A stretch of DNA of 64,000 bases from the NCBI RefSeq assembly GCF_013407855.1, contig NZ_JACBZH010000001.1, positions 2,418,001-2,482,000 on the forward strand, given 5' to 3'. This DNA is from Actinopolymorpha rutila. Its GTDB lineage: Bacteria > Actinomycetota > Actinomycetes > Propionibacteriales > Actinopolymorphaceae. Shown here piece by piece: positions 34,042-43,086 of this stretch. A model generated the notes under the pieces. The model was not told the DNA's origin. It saw only the letters and a program-made list of their open reading frames with translations, and ran no database searches. Position 1 is the first letter of the stretch; every line of letters starts with the position of its first letter. A program made the position numbers and the translations under genes.

Positions 34042-35492
34042 TGGTGGTTCCTCTCGACGTCGTTGGGTGTTCGGTGGCCGTCGCCGGGCGCGGCGAGGAG
34101 TTCGGCCTGCAGCAGCAGCGCGCGGGCGATGTGGAACGGGTCCTTCACCGGCAGGGCGACCGTGCGGTCCAGCGGTGCGCCGTCGCGTGAGCGGATCTGC
34201 ACCCACTCCTTCCCGCGGCCGGCCGGGAACGTGCCGTATGTGTAGCTTCGCAGCCGCTCGTGCCACCGCGAGAGTTCCGGTGCGTACGCCGGAAACCGTG
34301 CGGCCAGCAACCGCGTCGCGTACAACGCCTCGGCGTGCGGCCACCACAGCTTGGTGGCCCTCTCGCGGACCAGCACCTCGTAGGGGTCGTCGAGCGTCCG
34401 GCCACGCGGCTGGCCACCGTCACGGTCGACGTAGCGGAACAGCCCGCCGTGCTCGTCGTCCCAGCCGACCCGCAACGCGTGCAGGGCCGCCTCGGGAATC
34501 CAGGCCCGGTCGCCGTCCGCGCCGAACGCGTCGGCACCCAAGGCGTCGGCCACACCTGGCACGTTGTCCGCCGCGTGCACCAGGAACCACAGACACTCCA
34601 GGGCGTGCCCCGGTGTGCGGTGCCGGGCCAGCAGGGTCTCGTCGCGGCCCGGGACGCGCGGAACCAGCTCCCGCAGGTCGGCGCCCTCGCGCACTTCGCG
34701 CGCGATCGTGGCCGCCGCCTCGGCGGCGATCGCGGCGGCCGGGCCGCCGACGGTGCCGTCACCGGCGTCGCTGCCGGTCGCCCGGTGGACCTCCGTCGCC
34801 GTTCCCACACAGATCATCGGCAGCGACAAGGCGGTGAAGTCCGGGTGGATCGGGTACGGGTCGGTGCGCGCGTGCCCGCTCCGGGCCCGCTCCGCGGCGG
34901 ACTCGAGCAGTGTCAACGCCAGCTTGCCCGCCTCGGCGGGATCGGCTCCGTCCGCGCCCTCATCGCCCTCAGCGCCCCGGCCGACCCGTGGTTCGCCGAT
35001 CCGTGCCCAGGCGGCCAGGCCGAGCGCGACGAAGCAGTCGGCGAAGACGCTGGTGTGCAGGCCGGCCCCGGGGGTGGGTTCGTACGGAGTTCCGGCGGCG
35101 TCGGTGACGTACGCCGTGGTCGCGTCCGGCAGGACCGCGTGCGTACGAACGAAAGCCGCGCTCTGCCCGGCGAGCTCCCGCAGGTCCGCGGCGTCAAGCA
35201 CACCTTGCGCGGGCAGCACGCCACGTTCGACCGCGTCGGCGGCGCTTGCCAGCAACCAGATCCAGCGCCCCTGGGACCAGGTGTACTTGTCGGTGGACAG
35301 CAGACGGTCGCCGGAGTTGTCCCAGCAGGTGAAGACGCCGCCGTGGGTGCGGTCCGGTGCGTTTCGCAGCCACCAGGCCAGCACGTCGTGCACCAGGTGG
35401 TCGACGATTCCGGCGTACTCACCGGACTCCGCGACACCGGCGCCGTGCGGACCGGGACCGTCGGGGCCGGCCGGCGGAGGTACCTCAGGCAT
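34038..35492 (-). CDS. AGE family epimerase/isomerase (N-acylglucosamine 2-epimerase-like)
   Basis: A 484-residue alpha/alpha-barrel sugar epimerase. Family features are the WDNSGDR and TYTWSQGRWIWL repeats, the HRTPGHALECLWFL motif with the catalytic His, the GGLFRYVDRDGG strand and the KLWWPHAEALYA segment with the second His. Members interconvert N-acetylmannosamine and N-acetylglucosamine, mannose and glucose, or related sugars. The neighbouring nagA and nagB make an N-acylated amino sugar the likelier substrate. It overlaps the transporter stop by eight bases. Ala/Glu/Gly-rich inserts (around 175-190 and 245-255) enlarge it relative to typical members of about 400 residues. Confidence 0.85.
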   Translation of the reverse strand: MPEVPPPAGPDGPGPHGAGVAESGEYAGIVDHLVHDVLAWWLRNAPDRTHGGVFTCWDNSGDRLLSTDKYTWSQGRWIWLLASAADAVERGVLPAQGVLDAADLRELAGQSAAFVRTHAVLPDATTAYVTDAAGTPYEPTPGAGLHTSVFADCFVALGLAAWARIGEPRVGRGAEGDEGADGADPAEAGKLALTLLESAAERARSGHARTDPYPIHPDFTALSLPMICVGTATEVHRATGSDAGDGTVGGPAAAIAAEAAATIAREVREGADLRELVPRVPGRDETLLARHRTPGHALECLWFLVHAADNVPGVADALGADAFGADGDRAWIPEAALHALRVGWDDEHGGLFRYVDRDGGQPRGRTLDDPYEVLVRERATKLWWPHAEALYATRLLAARFPAYAPELSRWHERLRSYTYGTFPAGRGKEWVQIRSRDGAPLDRTVALPVKDPFHIARALLLQAELLAAPGDGHRTPNDVERNHQ

Positions 35493-37020
35493 GCGCGGTC
35501 ACCTCGCCCTTCTCCTGCGCCGGGCCGGAGTCCTCCTCCGACAGCGCCGCGACCAGGGCCGCGCTGTCGGGGTCGTGCCAGGGTCGTACCAGGCCGACCA
35601 CGACGAAGACAACGAACGAGCACAGGACCGGCCCGGCCACCGTGAACGTCGTACCCAGCGAGCCACCCAGCCCGGCGATCGCGTCGGCGAGGACGTACTT
35701 CACCAGCGCGAAGACCGCGAGACCGACTGCCCAGGAGGCGATCGCCGCGCTCGGCCCGCACCGCCGGAAGGCCGGCAGCAGTCCCAGCAGCATGGGAATC
35801 GCGATCGGCCCCACCAGCGCGCCGAACCACAACACGATCAGGCCGAGTACGCCGCCGAAGGAGTCCGCCGCCAGCGCGATGGCCATCGACAACGCGATGA
35901 ACGCGAACACCGCGAACCGGCCCAGCGCGAGCTCGGCCCGCCCGCTCAGCGTCCGCGCTCCTCGCCACACCGCCGGCAGAATGTCGCGGAGTACCACCGC
36001 GGAGATCGCGTTGGCGTCGGAGGAGGTCATCGCCATCGTGTGCGCGAACATCCCGGCCAGCACCAGCCCGACCAGTCCCTGCGGCAGCAGGCTGGTGGCC
36101 AGCAGGGCGTACGACTGCGACGGGTCGGGGAGGTCCGGCAGCAGCACCGGCGCCGCCCACATCGGGAAGAACAGCACCAGCGGCCAGATGAGGTACAGCA
36201 CGGCCGAGGTGAGCGCGGCCTTGCGGGCCTGGCCGCCGGTCGGCGCGGCGATGAACCGCTGGGCGAGGTTCCACGTGCCGCCGTTGTAGGAGAGCGTGGA
36301 GATGACGACGTAGGCCAGCACGAACCCGACGGTGTAGTCGCCGTGGAACGCGTCGCCGTGTCCTTCCGGCAGCCGGTCCCACAGCTGCCAGATCGCCGGA
36401 ACGCCACCCAGTTTGGCGAGGACGACCACGAACATCGTCACCCCGGCGACCAACTGGATGAGGAACTGCCCGAAGTCGGTGAGCGCGTCCGCCCACAGCC
36501 CGCCGATCGTGGAGTAGACGAGGGTGACGCCTCCGGTGAGCAGGATGCCCCAGCCCAGCGGAACGCCGGCGAACACCTGCAACAGGATCGCGGTCGCCGC
36601 CCACTTCGCGCCCACGTCGAAGACCTTCAGCGCGGTGCCGCTCCAGGCGAGCAGTTGCTGGGCCGGCACGTTGTAACGCGTGGAGAGGTACTCCAGCGGG
36701 GAGATGATGCCGAAGCGCCTGCGCAGCCGGGGCCACCGCGGCGCGAACGTGAACGACCCGACGAGCATCGCGACGGTGATCGCCAGCGCCCACCAGACGT
36801 ACAACGTGAAGCCGTCCTGATAGGCCACCGCGGCGTATCCCACGAACACCGCGGCGCTGTAGCCGGACATGTGGTGGGAGATGCCGGCGAGCCACCACGG
36901 CATCCGGCCACCGGCCACGAAGAAGTCCCGGGCGTCGTGGATGCGACGCCTGGCCCAGACCCCGATCCCGACCATCACCACGAAGTACGCGCCGAGCACC
37001 AGCCAGCCGAGCGTCCCCAC
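35485..37020 (-). CDS. Sodium:solute symporter family transporter (SSS)
   Basis: A 511-residue, about 13-segment transporter. The SSS pattern is seen in the first segments (VVMVGIGVWARRRIHDARDFFVAGGRMPWW, abbreviated) and in GYSAAVFVGYAAVAYQDGF, SPLEYLSTRYN and MTSSDANAISAVVLRD. Family members import sugars, sialic acids or amino acids with sodium. The first gene of the operon, it probably brings in the sugar that the epimerase, nagB and nagA handle. I chose the GTG at 37020, with GGGAGGA six bases upstream. ATG 37044 has no ribosome binding site. The LacI-type operators lie 47-134 bases upstream. Confidence 0.88.
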   Translation of the reverse strand: MGTLGWLVLGAYFVVMVGIGVWARRRIHDARDFFVAGGRMPWWLAGISHHMSGYSAAVFVGYAAVAYQDGFTLYVWWALAITVAMLVGSFTFAPRWPRLRRRFGIISPLEYLSTRYNVPAQQLLAWSGTALKVFDVGAKWAATAILLQVFAGVPLGWGILLTGGVTLVYSTIGGLWADALTDFGQFLIQLVAGVTMFVVVLAKLGGVPAIWQLWDRLPEGHGDAFHGDYTVGFVLAYVVISTLSYNGGTWNLAQRFIAAPTGGQARKAALTSAVLYLIWPLVLFFPMWAAPVLLPDLPDPSQSYALLATSLLPQGLVGLVLAGMFAHTMAMTSSDANAISAVVLRDILPAVWRGARTLSGRAELALGRFAVFAFIALSMAIALAADSFGGVLGLIVLWFGALVGPIAIPMLLGLLPAFRRCGPSAAIASWAVGLAVFALVKYVLADAIAGLGGSLGTTFTVAGPVLCSFVVFVVVGLVRPWHDPDSAALVAALSEEDSGPAQEKGEVTAHA

Positions 37021-37066
37021 CGTCACTCCTCCCGCACGGGGCATGGAATGACCGACGAGTCTTCCC

Positions 37067-37080
37067 TGCAAGCGGTTGCA
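37067..37080. promoter_or_regulatory. LacI-type operator 1 (symporter side)
   Basis: TGCAAGCGGTTGCA is a palindrome (TGCAA-N4-TTGCA) of the LacI family type, 47 bases from the transporter start. It matches the half-sites of operator 2 near the oxidoreductase start. Confidence 0.75.
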
Positions 37081-37105
37081 CGTCAATCGCGGACCGGGCG
37101 GGGGC

Positions 37106-37125
37106 GGTTGCCGATATCGGCAACC
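37106..37125. promoter_or_regulatory. Perfect 20-bp palindrome between divergent promoters
   Basis: GGTTGCCGATATCGGCAACC is fully self-complementary and centred between the two TGCAA-type sites. It carries GGTTGC/GCAACC ends related to the LacI-type operators and could be a further operator. Confidence 0.7.
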
Positions 37126-37153
37126 TGGCGGCGTTGTTCGTCCGTACGTCGTG

Positions 37154-37167
37154 TGCAACCGTTTGCA
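37154..37167. promoter_or_regulatory. LacI-type operator 2 (oxidoreductase side)
   Basis: TGCAACCGTTTGCA (TGCAA-N4-TTGCA, near-palindromic with CG centre) ends three bases before the ATG of the oxidoreductase. Binding here would block that transcript directly. Confidence 0.75.
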
Positions 37168-37170
37168 GGC

Positions 37171-38253
37171 ATGACGGAGAACGCGCGCACGCCGATCGGT
37201 GCCGGTGCCGGTGCCGGTGCCGGTGCCGATGCAGGTGTCGGTGTCGCGGTCGTCGGCGCCGGCGTGATGGGCGCGGCGCACGCCGCGGTGGTGGCCGCCG
37301 ATCCGCGCGCGAGGCTGGTCGGGGTGGCGAGCGTTCCCGACACGGCCGCGCGCGAGGTTGCCCGCCGCCACGGTGCGGAGCTGGCCACCGACGACTACCG
37401 CACACTGCTCCGGCGTACCGACGTCGACCTGGTGATCGTGGCCACACCGGACCACCTGCACACGCCGATCGCGGTCGAGGCCGCGCTGGCTGGCAAGGCG
37501 ATCCTGGTGGAGAAGCCGCTGGCCACCAGCCTGGCCGACGCCGACGAGGTGATCGCCGCCGTCGAGCGGTCCGGCGTCGCGGCGATGACGTCGTTCAACC
37601 ACCGGTGGATCCCGAGCTACGCGCAGGCCAAGGCCGCGATCGAAGCGGGCCGGATCGGCCGGCCACGGATGGCGTACGCACGCAAGAACGACCGGATCCA
37701 CGTACCCACGCGGATGTTGTCCTGGGCGGCCGACACCACGCCCGCGTGGTTCCTGTCCAGCCACGACATCGACCTGGTGTGCTGGTTCTTCGGCGAGGAC
37801 CGGGCGGTCGAGGTGTACGCCACGGCGGTGCGTGGAGTACTCGACGGGCACGGCGTGCACACCCCGGACGCGATCCAGGCGCAGGTGCGGTTCGCCTCCG
37901 GTGCGGTGGCGACGTTCGAGTCCTGCTGGACCTATCCCGACACCTACCCGACGATGACCGACTCCTTCGTCGAGGTGGTCGGTGAGCACGGCGTGGTGCA
38001 CCTGGACCGCAAGGACGACCAGGTGGAGGTGGCCACGCCGACGGAGTTCGAGTACCCCCGTATCTCGATCATGCCGGTGCTGCACGGGGTGCCGGCGGGC
38101 GCGCTCGCCCACGCCGTCGGGCACATGGTCGGTTGCGTCGCCGACGGGACACCACCGTTGGTCAGCCTCGCGGAGAGCCGGCGGGTGACCGCGATCCTGG
38201 CCGCGGTGCACGAGTCCGTCGCCGGTGGCGGCCCGGTCCCGGTCGCGAGCTGA
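37171..38253 (+). CDS. Gfo/Idh/MocA family oxidoreductase
   Basis: A 360-residue NAD(P)-dependent sugar oxidoreductase. The Rossmann motif VVGAGVMGAAHA lies around 27-38. The catalytic Lys is in the EKP motif at 114-116, and DxxxH-type residues are in FLSSHDIDLVCWFFG (about 194-208). Members oxidise or reduce inositol, glucosides, or anhydro- and N-acetyl sugars. Position opposite the amino-sugar operon suggests it prepares the imported sugar. The start at 37171 is followed by a Gly-Ala repeat coded by GGTGCC hexamers (residues 10-19). It is followed by the LacI gene after 56 bases. Confidence 0.88.
   Translation: MTENARTPIGAGAGAGAGADAGVGVAVVGAGVMGAAHAAVVAADPRARLVGVASVPDTAAREVARRHGAELATDDYRTLLRRTDVDLVIVATPDHLHTPIAVEAALAGKAILVEKPLATSLADADEVIAAVERSGVAAMTSFNHRWIPSYAQAKAAIEAGRIGRPRMAYARKNDRIHVPTRMLSWAADTTPAWFLSSHDIDLVCWFFGEDRAVEVYATAVRGVLDGHGVHTPDAIQAQVRFASGAVATFESCWTYPDTYPTMTDSFVEVVGEHGVVHLDRKDDQVEVATPTEFEYPRISIMPVLHGVPAGALAHAVGHMVGCVADGTPPLVSLAESRRVTAILAAVHESVAGGGPVPVAS
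37198..37227 (+). repeat. Five tandem GGTGCC hexamers at the start of the oxidoreductase gene
   Basis: The hexamer GGTGCC occurs five times in a row, encoding Gly-Ala repeats before the Rossmann fold. Slippage by whole units would keep the frame and change only the N-terminal length. Confidence 0.85.
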
Positions 38254-38309
38254 GCCGGGCGTCGTGGGACGAAGCGGCGAGCCACCGACGAGCGACGTAT
38301 GAGCAACGG

Positions 38310-39320
38310 ATGAGCGAGTCCACCCGGCGGCGGGGTGCGGCGCCGACGATCCGTGAGGTCGCCGCGGCGGCCCGGGTGTCACGCGCCACCGTCTCCCGCG
38401 CGTTCGGCCGGCCCGAACTGCTGCGCCCGGCGACGGTGGCGCACGTCCGCGCGGTTGCCGCCGAGTTGGGCTACCTGCCGAACGCGGTGGCGCGCGGGCT
38501 GTCCACCGGCCGGTACGCCACCATCGCGCTGGTGGTCCCCGACATCGCCAACCCGTTCTTCCCGCCGCTGGTGCGCGGCGCGCAGCAGGCGGCCGACCTG
38601 GCGGGGTACGGCGTCTTCCTCGGCGACTCCGACGAGGACCCCGCCCGCGAGGACGCGCTGCTGGCGAGGTTCACCGGGCAGGTCGAGGGGGTGGTGCTGG
38701 TGTCGTCGCGGCTGCGGGCCGCGAGGGTACGCGAGCACGCAGAGCGCCGGCCGGTCGTCCTGGTCAACCGCGACCTCGCCGGCCTGCCCCGGGTGCTCGT
38801 CGACCCCACCCGGGGGATGACCGAGGCGGTGGACCACCTCGCCGCGCTCGGCCACCGCCGGATCGCCTACGTCAACGGCCCGAGAACGTCGTGGGCGCAC
38901 CAGCAACGGCGCCGCACCCTGCGGCGGGCCACGGACGCCCGTGGGCTGGAACTGGTGACCGTGGACGCGCGGCGGCCGACCTACGACGCCGGCATCGCGT
39001 GTGTGCCCGACCTGCTCGCCGGCGGCGCCACCGCGGCGGTGGCCTTCGACGACGTACTGGCGCAGGGAATCCTCGCCGGGCTCGCCGAAGCCGGCGTCGA
39101 CGTGCCGGGAGACCTCAGCGTCGTCGGCTGCGACGACGTGGTGGCAGCGACCACCGCGCCGCCCCTCACCACCGTCTCGGCCCCGGCCGGGCAGGCCGGC
39201 CGCGCCGCGGTGGACCTGCTGCTCGGCCTGCTCGGCAACGACGACCTCCGGGACGCGAGGTACGTCGTGGACACCCGGCTGGTGGTCCGGTCCAGCACCG
39301 GCCCGGCCGGCGCCGGGTAG
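38310..39320 (+). CDS. LacI family transcriptional regulator
   Basis: A 336-residue repressor. The N-terminal helix-turn-helix and hinge (about 12-65) read TIREVAAAARVSRATVSRAFG and AAELGYLPNAVARGLSTGR. The periplasmic-binding-protein-like effector domain follows (ALVVPDIANPFFPPLVRGA, YVNGPRTSWAHQQRRR, FDDVLAQGI, VVGCDDVVAA). It should bind the TGCAA-type palindromes at 37067 and 37154 and switch the divergent amino-sugar genes on when its sugar ligand is present. The ATG at 38310 is chosen since similarity starts there. It lies 56 bases after the oxidoreductase and is probably cotranscribed. Confidence 0.92.
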   Translation: MSESTRRRGAAPTIREVAAAARVSRATVSRAFGRPELLRPATVAHVRAVAAELGYLPNAVARGLSTGRYATIALVVPDIANPFFPPLVRGAQQAADLAGYGVFLGDSDEDPAREDALLARFTGQVEGVVLVSSRLRAARVREHAERRPVVLVNRDLAGLPRVLVDPTRGMTEAVDHLAALGHRRIAYVNGPRTSWAHQQRRRTLRRATDARGLELVTVDARRPTYDAGIACVPDLLAGGATAAVAFDDVLAQGILAGLAEAGVDVPGDLSVVGCDDVVAATTAPPLTTVSAPAGQAGRAAVDLLLGLLGNDDLRDARYVVDTRLVVRSSTGPAGAG

Positions 39321-39394
39321 GCCGGGTCGCTACCGCGTAGGCCGGGTCGGTGCTGGACCGGGTGCGCCGGGTCAGTGCTCGGTGGGCCGGGTCA
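39311..39394. repeat. Degenerate tandem repeat across the lacI/pgl 3' junction
   Basis: GCCGGGT occurs five times (39312, 39321, 39341, 39366, 39386), spaced 9, 20, 25 and 20 bases, in a run of related units TAGGCCGGGTC / TGCGCCGGGTCAG. It spans the end of the LacI gene and the end of pgl, which converge here. Confidence 0.55.
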
Positions 39395-40154
39395 GCTCGA
39401 CGGGGAGTTCCTTCGCGGCGGAACGGTCCAGCAGCCACAGCGTGCGCTGTCGGCCGTGTACGCCCGCCGCGGGGATCTGCACAGGTCCGGCACCGCCGAG
39501 GGCGAGGCGTACCGCCCCCGCCTTCTCCTCACCGGACGCCAGGAACCACACCTCGCGGGCGGAGTTGAGCGCGGGGAACGTCAGCGACAGCCTGGTCGGA
39601 GGCGGCTTCGGCGAACCGTGCACCGCCACCACCGAGCGCTGGTCCTCGTGCACCGCGGGATGTTCGGGGAAGAGGGACGCGACGTGCCCGTCGGGTCCCA
39701 CGCCGAGCATGAGGACGTCGAACCGCGGGACCGGCCCGTGGTCCTCCGGCCGGGTCGCCGTGCGCAGTTCCTCGGCGTACCTGCTCGCCGCGTCTTCGGG
39801 ACGCTTGCCGTCGGACCCGTTCGCGGCCGGCATCGGGTGCACGCGGTCAGCGGCGATGGGCACGTGGTCGAGCAGTGCCGCCCGCGCACCGGTCTCGTTG
39901 CGTTCGGGGTCACCGTCCGGCACGAAGCGTTCGTCGCCCCACCAGATGTCCAGGCGCGACCAGTCGATGGCGTCCCGGGCCGGTGCGTCGGCGAGCGCGG
40001 CGAGGACGGCGGTGCCGATGCCACCGCCGGTGAAGACCACGTGTGCGGTGCCGCCACCGGCCTGGCCGTCGACCAACCGGGTCACCAGGCGGGCCGCGAC
40101 CGCGCGGGCCAGGAGGTCCTTGTCGGCGTGGACGACCACCTCGGGCGCGCTCAT
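39372..40154 (-). CDS. pgl: 6-phosphogluconolactonase
   Basis: A 260-residue enzyme that hydrolyses 6-phosphogluconolactone in the oxidative pentose phosphate pathway. Family motifs are [45 protein letters not shown] and [25 protein letters not shown]. It is the last gene of the tkt-tal-pgi-zwf-opcA-pgl operon. Its ATG overlaps the opcA stop by one base (TGATG). Confidence 0.96.
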   Translation of the reverse strand: MSAPEVVVHADKDLLARAVAARLVTRLVDGQAGGGTAHVVFTGGGIGTAVLAALADAPARDAIDWSRLDIWWGDERFVPDGDPERNETGARAALLDHVPIAADRVHPMPAANGSDGKRPEDAASRYAEELRTATRPEDHGPVPRFDVLMLGVGPDGHVASLFPEHPAVHEDQRSVVAVHGSPKPPPTRLSLTFPALNSAREVWFLASGEEKAGAVRLALGGAGPVQIPAAGVHGRQRTLWLLDRSAAKELPVELTRPTEH

Positions 40155-41452
40155 CAGGAGCCGTCCGAGTCGGTGCGGCGGCGCGTCGCCCGGCCGGCGC
40201 CCTTCGGGGCCCGCTCGGCAGCCGCTTTCTTTGCCGGTGCCTTCTTCGCGCTCGCCTTCTTGGCGGGTGCTTCCTTGGCCGCCACCTTCTTCGCGCCGGC
40301 CTTCTTCGCGCCGGCCTTCTTGGCGGGACCTTGCTCGGCCGCCACCTTCTTCGCGCCGGCCTTCTTCGCGCTCGCCTTCTTGGCCGGTGCCTTCTTGGCA
40401 GCCGCCTTCTTTGCCGGCGCCCGCTCGGTGGCTACTTTCTCCGCCGGGTCGGCCGCTCCGGCGGCCTCGTCAACGTCGGCCCCGCCGGTGGGATGCCCGT
40501 TCGCGGACGTACGCGCGGACTCGGAGGCCGAACCCCGGCCGTTGCCGTGGGCTCGTTCGAGGAGTTCGGCGACGGTCTCGGCGTACACGTCGTCGGGGTC
40601 GAGGCGACGCAGTTCCTCGGCCAGCAGCTCGAAGGTGTCCCGCCGCTTCAGCGCCACGTGGCGTTCGGGCTGGCCGGGCACGGAGTAGCGCGCCAGTCGC
40701 CCGTCGGGCCGGGTGATGGCGATGTCGCCCGCGTCGGTGTGCAGCACGGCCGCGGTGATGCCGGGTCCCCGGCTGGACTTCACCTTGGTCGGCACCCGCA
40801 GCCGCCGGCACAGCCACGCCGCCAGCAGGTCGGCGCTGGCGTTGCCGCGCTCGGCCTCGACGGTCGCGCCGGTCACCCGGCTGTGCGGCTGGTCCAGGGC
40901 GGCGGCCATCAGCGCCCGCCACGGCGTGACGCGGGTCCACGACAGGTCGGTGTCACCCGGCTGGTAGCTGCCGCAGTGGGAGACCAGCGTCTCCAGCGAC
41001 CGGCGCGAGGACGCCGCGTCGGTCACCCGCCGCTGGGCCAGTCGGCCCACCGCATCCTGCGAGGGCACCTCGGGCGCCTTGTTCGGCCACCACACCACCA
41101 CCGGCGACTCCGGCAGCAGCAGGGGCATCACCACCGACTCGGCGTGCCGGGCGAGGTCGCCGTACAGGCGGAGCAGGACGCTCTCACCGGACCCGGCCTC
41201 GCCGCCGACCCGGACCTCGGCGTCCAGCCGGGCCGAGCCGCGACCGCCGCGGGGGATGACGCCGAGGATGCGGGACGGGTGTTCCTTCGCCGCCTCCATC
41301 GCCGCCCTGAGCGCGTCGTAGTGGCTGCTCTCGTCGGCGACGACCACCAGCGTGAGCACCATGCCCATCGCCGGGCTGCCCGAGCTGGCGCGCGCCCTGA
41401 CCAGCGCGGAAGCGATCTTGCTCGCGGTGGTGTCGGACAGGTCGATGATCAC
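40154..41452 (-). CDS. opcA: Glucose-6-phosphate dehydrogenase assembly protein OpcA with histone-H1-like tail
   Basis: A 432-residue protein, longer than the typical 300-350. The OpcA core spans about 1-300 ([67 protein letters not shown]). OpcA activates and assembles actinobacterial Zwf, as M. tuberculosis and cyanobacterial studies show. The tail (about 303-432) is Ala-Lys-Pro rich: 11 (P/A/S/G)AKK(A/V) units at 346-411 and a basic end RATRRR, resembling histone H1 or mycobacterial HupB/Lsr2-partner tails. The start is the GTG at 41452, overlapping the zwf stop as GTGA. Confidence 0.95.
   Translation of the reverse strand: MIIDLSDTTASKIASALVRARASSGSPAMGMVLTLVVVADESSHYDALRAAMEAAKEHPSRILGVIPRGGRGSARLDAEVRVGGEAGSGESVLLRLYGDLARHAESVVMPLLLPESPVVVWWPNKAPEVPSQDAVGRLAQRRVTDAASSRRSLETLVSHCGSYQPGDTDLSWTRVTPWRALMAAALDQPHSRVTGATVEAERGNASADLLAAWLCRRLRVPTKVKSSRGPGITAAVLHTDAGDIAITRPDGRLARYSVPGQPERHVALKRRDTFELLAEELRRLDPDDVYAETVAELLERAHGNGRGSASESARTSANGHPTGGADVDEAAGAADPAEKVATERAPAKKAAAKKAPAKKASAKKAGAKKVAAEQGPAKKAGAKKAGAKKVAAKEAPAKKASAKKAPAKKAAAERAPKGAGRATRRRTDSDGS
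40220..40417 (-). repeat. AKKA-coding low-complexity repeat in opcA
   Basis: About 15-bp units (coding AKKA-type pentapeptides) occur 11 times, the copies differing mainly at the first codon. Long stretches are nearly identical (for example GCGAAGAAGG-containing units in the two GAKK blocks), which makes this stretch prone to expansion and contraction. Confidence 0.8.
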
Positions 41453-43086
41453 GGACGCCTCCAGGCCCGGCCGTCGCGGGCCAACATCTCGTCGGCGGAT
41501 GCCGGCCCCCAGGTGCCGGCGGGGTACTGCTCGGGCTTGGCGTGCTCGGCCCAGTAGTTGACGATCGGGTCGAGGATCCGCCAGGACAGCTCCACTTCCT
41601 CGTGCTGCGGGAAGAGGGGGGAGTCGCCGAGCAGCACGTCGAGGATCAGTCGTTCGTACGCCTCCGGCGAGGACTCGGTGAACGCGCCGCCATAGGCGAA
41701 GTCCATCGTCACGTCGCGGATCTCCATCTGGCTGCCCGGCACCTTCGAGCCGAACCGCAGGGTGATCCCCTCGTCGGGCTGGATCCGCATCACCAGGGTG
41801 TTGTTGCCCAGCTCCTCGGTCGCGGTGGACGCGAACGGCAGGTGCGGGGCCTTCTTGAACACCACGGCCACCTCGGTGACCCGGCGGGCGAGCCGCTTGC
41901 CGGTCCGCAGGTAGATCGGGACGCCTGCCCACCGCCGGTTGTCGATGTCCAGCTTGACCGCGGCGTAGGTCTCGGTCCGGGACTCCGGCGAGATCCCCTC
42001 CTCCTGGAGGTATCCGCGTACCTTGATCCCGCCGGCCCAGCCCTCGGAGTACTGCCCGTGCGCGGTGTGCAGGTCGAGCCGGCGGGGCAGCTGGATCGCC
42101 GCGAGCACCTTCTGCTTCTCCAGCCGCAGGCTCGCCGCGTCGAAGCTCACCGGCTCCTCCATCGCGGTCAGCGCCACGAGCTGGAGCAGGTGGTTCTGGA
42201 TGACGTCGCGGGCCGCGCCGATGCCGTCGTAGTAGCCGGCCCGGCCGCCGATGCCGACGTCCTCGGCCATGGTGATCTGCAGGTGGTCGACGTAATTGGA
42301 GTTCCAGACCGGTTCGAACAGCTGGTTCGCGAAGCGCAGCGCCAGGATGTTCTGGACGGTCTCCTTGCCGAGGTAGTGGTCGATCCGGAAGACCTGCTCG
42401 GGGGAGAAGACCTCCGAGACGATGGCGTTCAGCTCACGTGCGCTGGTCAGGTCGTGCCCGAACGGCTTCTCCACCACGACCCGGCGCCAGTGGTCCTCGC
42501 TCTGCTCGGCCAGGCCGTGCTTCTTCAGCTGGCGTACGGTCACCGGGAACAGCTTCGGCGGCACCGAGAGGTAGAAGACGTGGTTGCCGTTGGTGCCGCG
42601 CTCGCGGTCGAGGTCGTCGATGGTGGCGCGCAGTCGCTCGAACGACGCGTCGTCGTCGAGCTCGCCGGGTACGAACCGGAAGCCCTCCGACAGCTGCTTC
42701 CAGACCTCTTCGCGGAACGGCGTACGGGCGTACTCCTTGACCGCGTCGTGCACGACGCGTTCGAAGTCCTCGTGCGCCCAGTCGCGCCGGGCGAACCCGA
42801 CCAGGGCGAACCCCGGCGGCAGCAACCCGCGGTTGGCGAGGTCGTAGACGGCCGGCATCAGCTTCTTGCGGGCCAGGTCGCCGGTGACACCGAATATCAC
42901 CAGGCCGCACGGGCCGGCGATGCGCGGCAGCCGGCGGTCCTGCGGGTCGCGCAGCGGGTTGGTCTCGGCCGCCGACACCGCCGCCATCGGCCAGTGCAGG
43001 GGCTCGGTGTCGGCCGACACCCCCACGACGTTGGAGCCGGCGCCCCGCTGGGAGCCGGCTTCGGTCGTTCCTCCTGCGTCGGTCAT
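41449..43086 (-). CDS. zwf: Glucose-6-phosphate 1-dehydrogenase
   Basis: A 545-residue NADP-dependent enzyme opening the pentose phosphate pathway. The cofactor motif [11 protein letters not shown] lies at 66-76. [13 protein letters not shown] holds the substrate-binding and catalytic residues, and [26 protein letters not shown] (abbreviated) and [13 protein letters not shown] follow. It has about 55 extra N-terminal residues with no evident motif. The ATG at 43086 overlaps the pgi stop as ATGA. Together with OpcA, Pgl, Tal and Tkt it supplies NADPH and pentoses. Confidence 0.97.
   Translation of the reverse strand: MTDAGGTTEAGSQRGAGSNVVGVSADTEPLHWPMAAVSAAETNPLRDPQDRRLPRIAGPCGLVIFGVTGDLARKKLMPAVYDLANRGLLPPGFALVGFARRDWAHEDFERVVHDAVKEYARTPFREEVWKQLSEGFRFVPGELDDDASFERLRATIDDLDRERGTNGNHVFYLSVPPKLFPVTVRQLKKHGLAEQSEDHWRRVVVEKPFGHDLTSARELNAIVSEVFSPEQVFRIDHYLGKETVQNILALRFANQLFEPVWNSNYVDHLQITMAEDVGIGGRAGYYDGIGAARDVIQNHLLQLVALTAMEEPVSFDAASLRLEKQKVLAAIQLPRRLDLHTAHGQYSEGWAGGIKVRGYLQEEGISPESRTETYAAVKLDIDNRRWAGVPIYLRTGKRLARRVTEVAVVFKKAPHLPFASTATEELGNNTLVMRIQPDEGITLRFGSKVPGSQMEIRDVTMDFAYGGAFTESSPEAYERLILDVLLGDSPLFPQHEEVELSWRILDPIVNYWAEHAKPEQYPAGTWGPASADEMLARDGRAWRRP

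Noticed and set aside
34564-37170. Long plus-strand open frame running into the oxidoreductase gene
   Set aside because: The part before 37171 is antisense to the AGE epimerase and symporter genes and has no recognisable domain. The Rossmann fold begins just after 37171, where operator sites also end.
39311-39394. Intrinsic terminator between lacI and pgl
   Set aside because: The GC-rich stretch is made of direct repeats, not inverted ones, so no stable hairpin was found.
40200-40440. CRISPR-like or satellite DNA array
   Set aside because: The near-identical short units are codon-periodic and encode AKKA repeats of the OpcA tail. There are no spacers.
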